From Thalassobacillus_A hwangdonensis (lineage in GTDB: Bacteria; Bacillota; Bacilli; Bacillales; Halobacillaceae): a DNA stretch of 64,000 nt. Where the stretch lies: assembly GCF_042675915.1 (NCBI RefSeq), contig NZ_JBHTKL010000005.1, forward strand, positions 124,001-188,000. Direction: 5' to 3'. Positions 39,804 through 47,357 of the stretch are shown here, piece by piece. The notes under the pieces were generated by a model. That model ran no database searches. It was not told the DNA's origin and saw only the letters and a list, made by a program, of their open reading frames with translations. The translations under genes and the position numbers were made by a program. How positions within the stretch are numbered: position 1 is the stretch's first letter; each line of letters begins with the position of its first letter.

Positions 39804-40275
39804 CCTACAAAAACTACATTATGAATCGCCTATCGGGATAATAGAAATACTTGGTACCCAAGAAGCGGTACACTCTATTCTTTTCTTAGAAGATCATCAT
39901 AGAAATTTTCTTAATACCGAAGCACCGCCAGTTCTAGTAGAATGCTATAACCAACTTGATGAGTATTTCAAAGGCGAACGCCAGGAATTCACTTTTCCTT
40001 ACCTGTTTGAAGGGACAGACTTTCAAAAAACAGTATGGAACGATTTAATGAGAATAGCCTATGCTGAAACGGGAACCTACAAGGATATTGCCACTTCCAT
40101 TGGGAATGAAAAAGCAATTAGAGCTGTAGGGAATGCAAATGGGAAAAATAAGTTAAGTATTGTCATACCTTGTCACAGAGTGATCGGTTCAAATGGGAAA
40201 CTAACCGGTTATGCAGGAGGTCTACGGAGAAAGGAATGGCTGCTCCAGCATGAAAAATCCTTTGAAAAAAGTTAA
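39796..40275 (+). CDS. adaB: Methylated-DNA--protein-cysteine methyltransferase (AdaB/Ogt)
   Basis: The 159-residue suicide enzyme takes the methyl group from O6-methylguanine onto the Cys of VIPCHRVIGSNGKLTGYAGG. Preceding YKDIATSIGNEKAIRAVGNA is the DNA-binding helix-turn-helix with the Arg finger region. The protein is used once and not recycled. It lies third in the adaA-alkA-adaB operon and starts inside the end of alkA. The ogt symbol would also be acceptable. Confidence 0.94.
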   Translation: MNNLQKLHYESPIGIIEILGTQEAVHSILFLEDHHRNFLNTEAPPVLVECYNQLDEYFKGERQEFTFPYLFEGTDFQKTVWNDLMRIAYAETGTYKDIATSIGNEKAIRAVGNANGKNKLSIVIPCHRVIGSNGKLTGYAGGLRRKEWLLQHEKSFEKS

Positions 40276-40396
40276 AATGCTTTAAAATGCTTTAAGATAT
40301 CATTTGTATTACCAAAGGGGAAGAACAATGGAAGTTTGTTAGGATAGGTTGATCGATAAAGATCGAGAGTTATAAGTCAGGAAAAGGAGCGAAAAC

Positions 40397-40867
40397 ATGG
40401 AAGTGATTTATTTTGCAGGTGGCTGTCTCTGGGGAGTACAGGAATTTATCAAAACGCTACCAGGGGTTACCACTACTGAAGCAGGAAGAGCCAATGGATC
40501 GACTCATACCCTTGAAGGTGAATACGATGGCTATGCCGAATGTGTAAAAACAGAGTTCGATCCAAACGTTGTAACAGTCAGAGATTTAATGGGATATTTC
40601 TTTGAAATCATCGATCCATACAGTGTGAATAAGCAGGGGCAGGATGTTGGTGAAAAATACAGAACCGGGGTATACAGCGAAGACCCTGAGCATCTGGAAG
40701 GGGCCAAGGTGTTTATTGACGAGAGAGCTGATTCTGACCGAATTGTGGTTGAAGTATTACCTCTTACAAACTATGTGAGAAGTGCAGAAGAACATCAGGA
40801 CAGGTTAACTAGATGCCCTGATGATTATTGTCATATTCCAGCAGAGATTTTAAATCGTTATAAGTAA
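40397..40867 (+). CDS. msrA: Peptide-methionine (S)-S-oxide reductase MsrA (short form)
   Basis: The 156-residue protein has the MsrA active-site block YFAGGCLWGVQEF, with the catalytic Cys in GGCLWG (GGCFW in most members). Next comes the MsrA-typical LMGYFFEIIDPYSVNKQGQDVGEKYRTGVY, with EEHQDRL further on. It reduces S-methionine sulfoxide in oxidised proteins. Phe-to-Leu next to the Cys is a modest departure from consensus. RBS AAAAGGAGCG. The C-terminal recycling Cys residues are RCPDDYC. Confidence 0.88.
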   Translation: MEVIYFAGGCLWGVQEFIKTLPGVTTTEAGRANGSTHTLEGEYDGYAECVKTEFDPNVVTVRDLMGYFFEIIDPYSVNKQGQDVGEKYRTGVYSEDPEHLEGAKVFIDERADSDRIVVEVLPLTNYVRSAEEHQDRLTRCPDDYCHIPAEILNRYK

Positions 40868-40883
40868 ACATTGGAGGGATCCT

Positions 40884-41516
40884 ATGTCGGTAGTCGACCA
40901 GTTAGCTTCTCAATTAGACCGGAAAGATGAAGCGCCGAATATTGAGCTTGCGCATCACTTAGCTGTGGAGCAAGATCACGCAGGCATTGAAGAAATCATT
41001 GCGAACCTTTCCAACAAGGATAAAAAGATTCAATACGATTGCATCAAGACAGCTTATGAAATTGGAAATGTGAATCCATCCCTCATCAGCCAGTATGCAC
41101 CGAAGTTTATAGAACTGTTGAAAAGCCGTAATAACCGGATGGTGTGGGGCGGAATGATGGCGTTGGCTACAATCGCAGAGGAGGCTTCTGAGATTCTGAT
41201 GGCTCACCTCAAGACCATCCAAACGGCAATGAAAAATGGTTCGGTGATCACTATTGATAAGGGTGTCCTCACGCTTGCGAAGCTTGCATCCGTCAGCAAG
41301 GAAAACAATGAAGTGATTTTTCCAATTTTACTCGATCACCTGGAGAACTGCAGAACGAAGGAAATTCCACAGCACGCTGAAAGCGCATTTATTGCTGTGA
41401 CAGAGGAAAATAAAGAAGATTTCTTGAATGTATTAAGGAAGAGAGATCAGTACCTGACAAATCCCCAATTCAAACGGGTCAACAAGCTATATAAAAGGTT
41501 GGAAATAAAAAGCTAA
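40884..41516 (+). CDS. HEAT-repeat-like protein
   Basis: The 210-residue all-helical protein has repeated ~35-residue helix pairs: KKIQYDCIKTAYEIGNV, NNRMVWGGMMALATIAEEA, VITIDKGVLTLAKLASVSKEN and PQHAESAFIAVTEENKE. This is the pattern of HEAT/ARM scaffolds that bind proteins. It has no membrane segment. RBS GGAGGG is 7 bp before ATG 40884 and 16 bp after msrA, so the two may share a transcript. Function unknown. Confidence 0.75.
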   Translation: MSVVDQLASQLDRKDEAPNIELAHHLAVEQDHAGIEEIIANLSNKDKKIQYDCIKTAYEIGNVNPSLISQYAPKFIELLKSRNNRMVWGGMMALATIAEEASEILMAHLKTIQTAMKNGSVITIDKGVLTLAKLASVSKENNEVIFPILLDHLENCRTKEIPQHAESAFIAVTEENKEDFLNVLRKRDQYLTNPQFKRVNKLYKRLEIKS

Positions 41517-41542
41517 CCTTTATTCATAACCAACTTTCCAAT

Positions 41543-41570
41543 AGCCGCCAAGATTGATGGCGGTTTTTTA
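41543..41570 (+). terminator. Rho-independent terminator
   Basis: AGCCGCCA / TGGCGGTT around AGATTGA with a TTTTTT tail. Confidence 0.85.
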
Positions 41571-41651
41571 GTTCTTAAGAGAAGAGGGGAATTTGCCACC
41601 CATCCATGATAAAATCGAAACAAATGTGTATCGTTTAAAGGAGTTTTGACA

Positions 41652-42593
41652 TTGATCCAGTCCGAACAGCAAAAACAAGTGGATAAAGTGCTTGAATATA
41701 TTGAACACAACCTGAATGAACCTCTTCAGCTTGAAAAACTGGCAAAAGTCTCTACGTACTCCGCTTATCATTTTCAAAGAATCTTCAAGCAGAATACGGG
41801 AGAAACTCCTGCAAGCTATGTGAAGAGGCTTCGTCTGGAGAATGCTGCGCATGTATTGATTTATGAGCGGCACATTCCAATCACCGAGGTCGCCTTCATG
41901 TGTGGATTCACTTCACTGTCTTATTTTACATATGCCTTTACGAACTATTTTGATACGAGCCCTAAGAAATGGCGGGAAGGTGCTTACTTACAGCGTTTTC
42001 CAAGGGAGTACGAGAATAGCAAGAATTCTAAACTTCATAGCAATAATAAGCAAGCGGAACAACATAAGAATACTTATAATAAGTTTAAATGGTTGGACTT
42101 GAACAGAGTGAAGACCATGGATTTACCAGGTTGCGCAACGGTGAATAACAGAAGCGTAGGTCCATACACAGAGGGGATCCCTGCTGCATGGGAAGAGCTG
42201 TATCATTGGTCGAATGCGAGAGGGTTCATCAAACCTGATACGTTGATGTTCGGAGTGCCTAGAAACAATCCGTATATCACTCCACCTGATAAAAGCCAGT
42301 ACGATTGCCGAGTACAAGTGGATGAGAGTGAAATTTCTACCACTGATCAGGTGACCACATACTCCTTCACAGGTGGAAATCATGTGGTTTATGAATTTGA
42401 AGAAGCGGTGGATTACAGTGAAAGAAGCTTATTGATCGAATGCTATTCAGAACTCTACAGTTATTGGCTTCCCAAAAGTGGATACAGGTATTTAGGTAAC
42501 CCGATCGAATTGGTTCAAATCGATCCTGTTGAAGGGTCTCTGTCAGTCAAGTCTAGCATTAAAGCGATTTGTTTAGCTATTGAGCCAAAATAG
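41652..42593 (+). CDS. AraC-family regulator with GyrI-like effector-binding domain
   Basis: The 313-residue protein has an N-terminal AraC/XylS double helix-turn-helix (PLQLEKLAKVSTYSAYHFQRIF, then PITEVAFMCGFTSLSYFTYAF, residues ~20-115). A ~30-residue basic linker follows, and then a C-terminal GyrI/SoxS-type effector fold (residues ~150-313: AWEELYHWSNARGF and ESLLIECYSELYSYWLPKSG-like segments). This Rob-like architecture senses small hydrophobic compounds. The second TTG (41652), eight bases after AGGAG, is chosen over TTG 41646. The target genes are unknown. Confidence 0.88.
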   Translation: MIQSEQQKQVDKVLEYIEHNLNEPLQLEKLAKVSTYSAYHFQRIFKQNTGETPASYVKRLRLENAAHVLIYERHIPITEVAFMCGFTSLSYFTYAFTNYFDTSPKKWREGAYLQRFPREYENSKNSKLHSNNKQAEQHKNTYNKFKWLDLNRVKTMDLPGCATVNNRSVGPYTEGIPAAWEELYHWSNARGFIKPDTLMFGVPRNNPYITPPDKSQYDCRVQVDESEISTTDQVTTYSFTGGNHVVYEFEEAVDYSERSLLIECYSELYSYWLPKSGYRYLGNPIELVQIDPVEGSLSVKSSIKAICLAIEPK

Positions 42594-42606
42594 GGGGAAT
42601 TCATTA

Positions 42607-43008
42607 GTGTTTATCAATTTCGGAAGCATCAGCTATCTCGCATTGGTCATCGGTGCGGTAGCGTATATGGTTTATGGGGGAATCTATTATTCCGTCGTAC
42701 TATCAAGTAAGAAGGAAAGTAATAAGATGATACTAGGGCAACAAAGCAGTGGTCCATTCAAGTATATCTATTCGGTCATCCTTGCCTTCATCAGTTCATT
42801 TTTTATGGCCATACTGATTCAATCAATCGGACCTGAAGTGGTGATGACTGGAGCTGTGGTCGGGTTTATGGTGGGATTGCTGCTATCGCTCGTATATTTG
42901 AAAAACACGTTATTTGGATTGCTATCTGGCAAGTCATGTATGATTGCAATTGGAGATCATCTTGTGGCCTTCACTTTATTAGGATTCATCCATGGGTTAT
43001 TCATTTGA
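42607..43008 (+). CDS. DUF1761-like membrane protein
   Basis: GTG 42607 after GGGGGAATTC gives 133 residues in four hydrophobic helices (about 7-27, 50-68, 78-95 and 110-130). The first contains AYMVYGGIYYSVVLSSK and the pattern FINFGSISYLALVIGAVAYM recalls the DUF1761 opening (N.W.I..A.....G..W). Family role unknown. It lies 13 bp after the AraC gene. Confidence 0.65.
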   Translation: MFINFGSISYLALVIGAVAYMVYGGIYYSVVLSSKKESNKMILGQQSSGPFKYIYSVILAFISSFFMAILIQSIGPEVVMTGAVVGFMVGLLLSLVYLKNTLFGLLSGKSCMIAIGDHLVAFTLLGFIHGLFI

Positions 43009-43032
43009 AAAATTAACAGGTATAATAATTTC

Positions 43033-43067
43033 ACCACAGCAAATTTTTTGGTATTTTGCTGTGGTTT
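43033..43067 (+). terminator. Rho-independent terminator
   Basis: CCACAGCAAA / TTTGCTGTGG around TTTTTTGGTATT, 25 bp after the DUF1761-like gene. Confidence 0.8.
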
Positions 43068-43228
43068 CCGTGGTGATGAATCCCTAACCTATTATCGAGG
43101 CCTTACTTTTGTTGGTCAGCCAATTACTGATTTTATTTATTCTAGAAAATGTCGATGGTACATATAGTTACTTGTTGGATCAAATTTCTACATAATTAAA
43201 AATACATGTATCGATTTCGGAGGTTCTT

Positions 43229-43663
43229 ATGATTGAACTTAAGCCAATTGACCGTCATAATTTTTTTGATGTAATCGATTTGAAAGTAGCGGAAGACCAG
43301 AAAGCCTTTGTTGCTTCAAATGTATTTTCGCTTGCGCAGGCGAAGGTGTACCCCGAGTGCATCTGTCTAGGAATCTATCATGAGGATGAAATAGTCGGTT
43401 TCACGATGTACTGTATGGATGCCGATGACAACGAATATTGGATTTACCGCTTGATGGTCGATGAGAAGCACCAGGGGAAAGGATATGGGCTTGCTGCGAT
43501 GGAGAAGCTGATTGAGCTGATCAAACAGGATACTTCGCACAACGTGATTTACTTAAGCTTTGAGCCGGAAAACACCCAGGCGAAGAAACTATATGAAAAG
43601 CTTGGTTTTGAAGCGGATGGGCGGGTAATTGACGGAGAGGTAGTATATAAGCTGACTTACTAA
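43229..43663 (+). CDS. GNAT acetyltransferase, spermidine/spermine N-acetyltransferase type (BltD-like)
   Basis: The 144-residue enzyme has GNAT motif A YRLMVDEKHQGKGYGLAAMEKL (QGKGYG acetyl-CoA loop). It is preceded by IVGFTMYCMDADDNEYWIYRLMV and followed by FEPENTQAKKLYEKLGFEADG (motif B). The N-terminus IELKPIDRHNFFDVIDLKVAEDQKAFVASN is typical of the BltD/PaiA spermidine acetyltransferases of Bacillus. RBS GGAGGTT. A polyamine substrate is likely but not proven. It stands alone. Confidence 0.85.
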   Translation: MIELKPIDRHNFFDVIDLKVAEDQKAFVASNVFSLAQAKVYPECICLGIYHEDEIVGFTMYCMDADDNEYWIYRLMVDEKHQGKGYGLAAMEKLIELIKQDTSHNVIYLSFEPENTQAKKLYEKLGFEADGRVIDGEVVYKLTY

Positions 43664-43730
43664 TAAGGGTCGTATTTAATAAGCTCCATTCTTAATCAGA
43701 AGAGCAATTGATCCATTCCTTTCAGTTACA

Positions 43731-43774
43731 AAAGAGAAGGCACACGCTCATTTCCGGCGTGTGCCTTCTCTTCA
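43731..43774. terminator. Bidirectional Rho-independent terminator
   Basis: AAGAGAAGGCACACGC / GCGTGTGCCTTCTCTT around TCATTTCCG, between convergent genes. Confidence 0.9.
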
Positions 43775-44746
43775 TTTCCCTTCGATTGTTACGTTTTCTT
43801 TATCCGTATCTGGATTGTCTAACCGGAAACCGACAAATGAATCATCGACACGAGTGAATAAACCTCTATTGCTTGTTTTTATCCCTGAAAAAGTTGTATC
43901 GAAAATTTTCTGATGAACGACATTTCCCTCTAGAGTGATTTCTTCATCTGTTGTCTCCCATACGATTGGATCTGGTACATAGGTTTGCGGGTGTGGTGGG
44001 TCTGTCATTTCGTGTCCATCTTTTTCTTTGAAAGTCCCGTACGTTTCAAGAATTTCTAAAGGTCTAGAATAAGTTTCCAAGGTATGATTATAATTCGGGT
44101 CTGTCGTGTACGTATAATAATCAAAGAAAGCACCTGTGAACCCTGAGGCTTCATATTCTGTAACTTCATGGCTGCTTAATTGATAGGATGCCTCCGGGAT
44201 ATGAAGACTGATGTCCTTGGTGTTCTGCCCCAACTCATCCATTGTGATATCAAGGGTATAATTACTCGAAAGAGTCGATCGTTCACCGCCCTCAAATTCT
44301 AAGTAAATGTCCTCAACCACTCCACCGTGTTTTTCATTGATCGTTTCGGAGATGGCAATATTGTTGATAGTATCTGCAAGTTCATCAAGCGTTTTATTTG
44401 TATATTCACTTGCTAATTGGACGAGTTCGTCGTCAGAAAGATCATGAATATCTTCAATCGTGGTGTCTTCAAGCTGATAAACGGTTACCTTACCTTTATT
44501 AAAAACAAACACTTTATTGACGTTGGAATCTCTAACAGGACTTTCAGCTGTTTCAATCCAGACAGAATATTCTTCGAACCCTTCACTGATCGGCATGAAA
44601 TCTTCGGCTGTATGATTCCGTGGATTATCGTAGGTTGACTCCTCGCCAGTTGGTTGTTCAGCCTTCCCCTTGTCTCCACATGCTGCTAAGAGCAATATAG
44701 CAGTCAGTGCTGCAACCATAACTGCCCACTTTTTACGTAATATCAT
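43772..44746 (-). CDS. Lipoprotein of unknown function
   Basis: The 324-residue protein has signal MILRKKWAVMVAALTAILLLAAC (lipobox LAAC), then a low-complexity Gly/Glu/Thr linker, then a ~270-residue mature domain. That domain is rich in Asp/Glu, Thr and Tyr, with no catalytic motif I recognise. Blocks such as KVFVFNKGKVTVYQLEDTTI and VYQLED..IEDIHDLSDDELVQLA suggest repeated strand-helix units. RBS GGGGGAGAAG. It shares a promoter gap with the divergent lipoprotein at 44958. Confidence 0.7.
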   Translation of the reverse strand: MILRKKWAVMVAALTAILLLAACGDKGKAEQPTGEESTYDNPRNHTAEDFMPISEGFEEYSVWIETAESPVRDSNVNKVFVFNKGKVTVYQLEDTTIEDIHDLSDDELVQLASEYTNKTLDELADTINNIAISETINEKHGGVVEDIYLEFEGGERSTLSSNYTLDITMDELGQNTKDISLHIPEASYQLSSHEVTEYEASGFTGAFFDYYTYTTDPNYNHTLETYSRPLEILETYGTFKEKDGHEMTDPPHPQTYVPDPIVWETTDEEITLEGNVVHQKIFDTTFSGIKTSNRGLFTRVDDSFVGFRLDNPDTDKENVTIEGK

Positions 44747-44957
44747 TTCTTCTCCCCCGTATTCAATTTTTTTATGTAAGTTTATTTAGGAAAAATGTAC
44801 CATTGATAGCATAATGCTTTTTGCTTAATTATTCAACATGTAAAACGCATATAGGGTTCTAACAGAAGCAGTTATCAAACTTACAATATGTTATCTTAAT
44901 AATGGAAGTTTTTTCCCTGAACAAGTGTATTTCTCTATACATAATGAAAAGAGGTTC

Positions 44958-45905
44958 ATGATGAAAAAGCATAGTATTCTATCATTGTTATTGATCGCAG
45001 CATTCTTATTCGGCTGTTCTGAGGATAAGCCGCCAGGTGAAAATTCCAACTCCTCTCAGACTGACGAAACCACCGAAGGTGCTAAGGCAGCTGAAGAAGC
45101 AGGTAAGGAACTGTCCGATGAGGAAGCGATAGCTATTGTGGATGGAATTTATTCTGAGCTCGTTACTTCATCTAAAGAAGAGGATATGGACAAATTTAAA
45201 AAGCTTTACTCCCCGACAATTGAAGAAGCAATCGTTACAAGCGATTTTGATGCATTCAAAACAAACTACCAGAAGAAATCTAAAGAAGATTATGATATTG
45301 ATGTGCTGTTCCAAACCTCCGATGTCATTGGCACAAGTATCTTTGAGTACACGAATCAGAATGCCGACAATATAGCGGACCATTCGAATACTGCGTTTAA
45401 ATTGTTTGTGGAAAAAATAGATGGCGAATGGAAAATTTCCGCAAGTGAGAATGTACAGAGGGCCTATGAGGAAGTGTTCATCCCTTCTGCAATTGAACGG
45501 TATGGGGAAGCGTATTGGGAAGAAGGGGCGTTCAGTGTGTTTCATGAGACATGGTTTGATAAGGTATTGAGAAATACGGTTGACGCGCAGCTTATCAAAC
45601 TGAAACCTGAAGCAAACGGCGGAGTAGAGGGCGAGCTAGCAGTAATTAACGGACTGGATAACAACATCTCGAGCATTCAGTTTGATACATTGATTTTGAA
45701 TAGTGGCAAAGATGCAGTCCCTTATGCAGATCTATCCGAGCTTGAAGTAGAAGGTACCAAGGCTCTCTCATCCAAGGATATTCTTTACGTTCCTTTTTCA
45801 ATAGCGGCAGAAGATATGCTTGTATCCGCAGAAGAGATAGATTTTTCATATATTGGGCAGGAGGCTTCCGTTGGCTATATCGTGAATGAAGAAATCATTT
45901 TCTAG
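44958..45905 (+). CDS. Lipoprotein of unknown function
   Basis: The 315-residue protein has the signal KKHSILSLLLIAAFLFGC (lipobox LFGC), then a Ser/Glu-rich linker (ENSNSSQTDETTEGAKAAEE), then two ~120-residue domains. The first (ELSDEEAIAIVDGIYSELV... DMDKFKKLY) is helical; the second (AQLIKLKPEANGGVEGELAV) is beta-rich. Similar bipartite lipoproteins occur in Bacillus, but I cannot name a function. ATG 44958, part of a double ATG after AGAGGTTC. It overlaps nothing and is followed 16 bp later by a small membrane protein gene. Confidence 0.7.
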   Translation: MMKKHSILSLLLIAAFLFGCSEDKPPGENSNSSQTDETTEGAKAAEEAGKELSDEEAIAIVDGIYSELVTSSKEEDMDKFKKLYSPTIEEAIVTSDFDAFKTNYQKKSKEDYDIDVLFQTSDVIGTSIFEYTNQNADNIADHSNTAFKLFVEKIDGEWKISASENVQRAYEEVFIPSAIERYGEAYWEEGAFSVFHETWFDKVLRNTVDAQLIKLKPEANGGVEGELAVINGLDNNISSIQFDTLILNSGKDAVPYADLSELEVEGTKALSSKDILYVPFSIAAEDMLVSAEEIDFSYIGQEASVGYIVNEEIIF

Positions 45906-45921
45906 GTGTGGAGGGATTGAG

Positions 45922-46137
45922 ATGGAAGAGCAGCATAATACTCAAAAGCCTAAATTGGAAAACTACATCACATATGGCATGGTTGCTGGTATACTTGTTG
46001 GTTCACTCATAAGTACATTTGGTTTCATGTTCGGATATGTATTCCTTTCAATCGTTGGGGCGGGTATAGGGTTACTCTTAGGAATGCTGGCAGGTATTCT
46101 GCTCTACACCCTCAAAAATAAAAAGAAAAGGGTTTAG
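45922..46137 (+). CDS. Small two-TM membrane protein
   Basis: ATG 45922 with GGAGGGATTGAG gives 71 residues: a polar N-terminus (MEEQHNTQKPKLENY), two hydrophobic helices and a basic tail KNKKKRV. It follows the lipoprotein and precedes the next membrane-anchored gene by 11 bp; all three are probably one transcript. Unrecognised family. Confidence 0.6.
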   Translation: MEEQHNTQKPKLENYITYGMVAGILVGSLISTFGFMFGYVFLSIVGAGIGLLLGMLAGILLYTLKNKKKRV

Positions 46138-46148
46138 AGGAGGAATAT

Positions 46149-46529
46149 ATGAGTCTTAAACATAAAACACTAAAAGAGTGGGTTGGTTTTCTAGTATTTT
46201 CGGTCATTTTGGTGGGTGGGTTTATCTATTACCACTTAGGATTTACACCAAAAGATTCATTGGAGTTATACCAGCAAATGCATTTTGCTGACGGCTATGA
46301 AGAGGTGCAGGAGCTTGTGTTAGAAGGTTATGAAGAGCACATCAATGAAGAAGACATTGATTACATTCAAAGTTATTCATTAGACCGGGGTATCTCCCAA
46401 TTCACGTTATTCGAATACAGCGATAGATCTTATGTCGTGATGACTTCCCCTGGGACTGCACGACTGAAGGTGCTTGCGGTGGAAGAATTACCAGAGGATG
46501 TAAGAAACTTCTTTATGGATTTACCATGA
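46149..46529 (+). CDS. Membrane-anchored protein of unknown function
   Basis: ATG 46149 after GAGGAGGAATAT gives 126 residues: one N-terminal helix (WVGFLVFSVILVGGFIYYHL) and a ~95-residue outer domain (SLELYQQMHFADGYEEVQEL...). That domain looks like a small alpha/beta fold (QFTLFEYSDRSYVVMTSPG). No family recognised; it is the last gene before a terminator. Confidence 0.65.
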   Translation: MSLKHKTLKEWVGFLVFSVILVGGFIYYHLGFTPKDSLELYQQMHFADGYEEVQELVLEGYEEHINEEDIDYIQSYSLDRGISQFTLFEYSDRSYVVMTSPGTARLKVLAVEELPEDVRNFFMDLP

Positions 46530-46546
46530 TGTTTACATAATGAAAT

Positions 46547-46577
46547 CGGTGACCTCACAAAAGGGTCACTTTCTTTT
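46547..46577 (+). terminator. Rho-independent terminator
   Basis: GGTGACC / GGGTCAC stem followed by TTTCTTTTTT. Confidence 0.8.
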
Positions 46578-46715
46578 TTGAGTGAAAATGCTGATGAGGC
46601 AAGGTTTTCAGTGGGGTAACCTGAGGTTGCGGGTCGGTGCAACTATATGTATCTTTACTTATTCAACCGTCCCTAACCATAATGGATGTAGAACGAGGAA
46701 AGGTGACGTGTGGAT

Positions 46716-47168
46716 ATGATTTTTGGAGAAAAGTTGAAGAAGGAAAGAACAAACATAGGGTGGTCCCAAGGGGAATTGGCAGAAAAAATCTTCGTTAGCA
46801 GACAGTCTGTTTCGAAGTGGGAAAATGGGCAGAATTATCCGAGCATCGAAATCATCATTAAATTGAGTGACCTGTTCGGTGTGACAATTGATGAACTATT
46901 AAGAAGTGATGAAGAACTGACAGAAAAGGTGATCAAGGACAGTAAGCAGCTGGCACACCCAAAGCTTAAGCGCTTCTTTGATTCACTGTTACTGCTAAGT
47001 GTAGGGTTGTTTTTCATGAAAATCGGTGTCGTACTGTTGAATAAATTCACAGCATTGGACGTTACGTTCTTAGGGGATTCATTCTTGTGGAATTTCGGTC
47101 CGTTGCTCTTATTCATTGTGTCAGGGATTGCCTCTGAAACTTTAAAAGAAAAATATAAAGCAGAATGA
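46716..47168 (+). CDS. XRE-family regulator with two TM helices
   Basis: The 150-residue protein has an N-terminal XRE helix-turn-helix (EKLKKERTNIGWSQGELA, FVSRQSVSKWENGQNYPSI, LSDLFGVTIDELL). Two hydrophobic helices follow (RFFDSLLLLSVGLFFMKIG and WNFGPLLLFIVSG, residues ~90-107 and ~125-139), so the DNA-binding domain is tethered to the membrane. ATG 46716 (MIFGEKLKK) is used, with the SD AAGGTGA; a GTG six bases upstream (46710) is possible. Membrane-bound XRE regulators often sense envelope or transport signals. The target is unknown. Confidence 0.82.
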   Translation: MIFGEKLKKERTNIGWSQGELAEKIFVSRQSVSKWENGQNYPSIEIIIKLSDLFGVTIDELLRSDEELTEKVIKDSKQLAHPKLKRFFDSLLLLSVGLFFMKIGVVLLNKFTALDVTFLGDSFLWNFGPLLLFIVSGIASETLKEKYKAE

Positions 47169-47225
47169 AACGCTGGTAAGAGAATTCAGCCTATTTGGAT
47201 AAACAAAACAATAAATGTAATTTTA

Positions 47226-47284
47226 TGTTAAAATTAACTAATCAAGCAGTTAAGACACCTATGTAGCTCTTGACTGCTTTTTTA
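47226..47284 (+). promoter_or_regulatory. Extended -10 followed directly by a hairpin terminator
   Basis: TGTTAAAAT (47226-47234) is followed within 11 bp by AGCAGTTAAGA / TCTTGACTGCT (47245-47278) and a T-run. If the promoter is active, the product would be a ~50-base RNA unless transcription reads through to the permease gene at 47358. The hairpin could also simply end the XRE transcript. Confidence 0.5.
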
Positions 47285-47357
47285 TATTAAATTTTCCGAA
47301 AGTTCAAACACTATGTGATTATTCGGTACATAGAGAGAGCATTAAGGGGCTGAAAAG

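Noticed and set aside
40300..40396. Small gene or structured RNA before msrA
   Set aside because: No frame with an RBS and no stable hairpin; it is treated as leader sequence.
46600..46709. Regulatory RNA upstream of the membrane XRE gene
   Set aside because: No convincing stem or promoter pair was found; the stretch looks like ordinary spacer.
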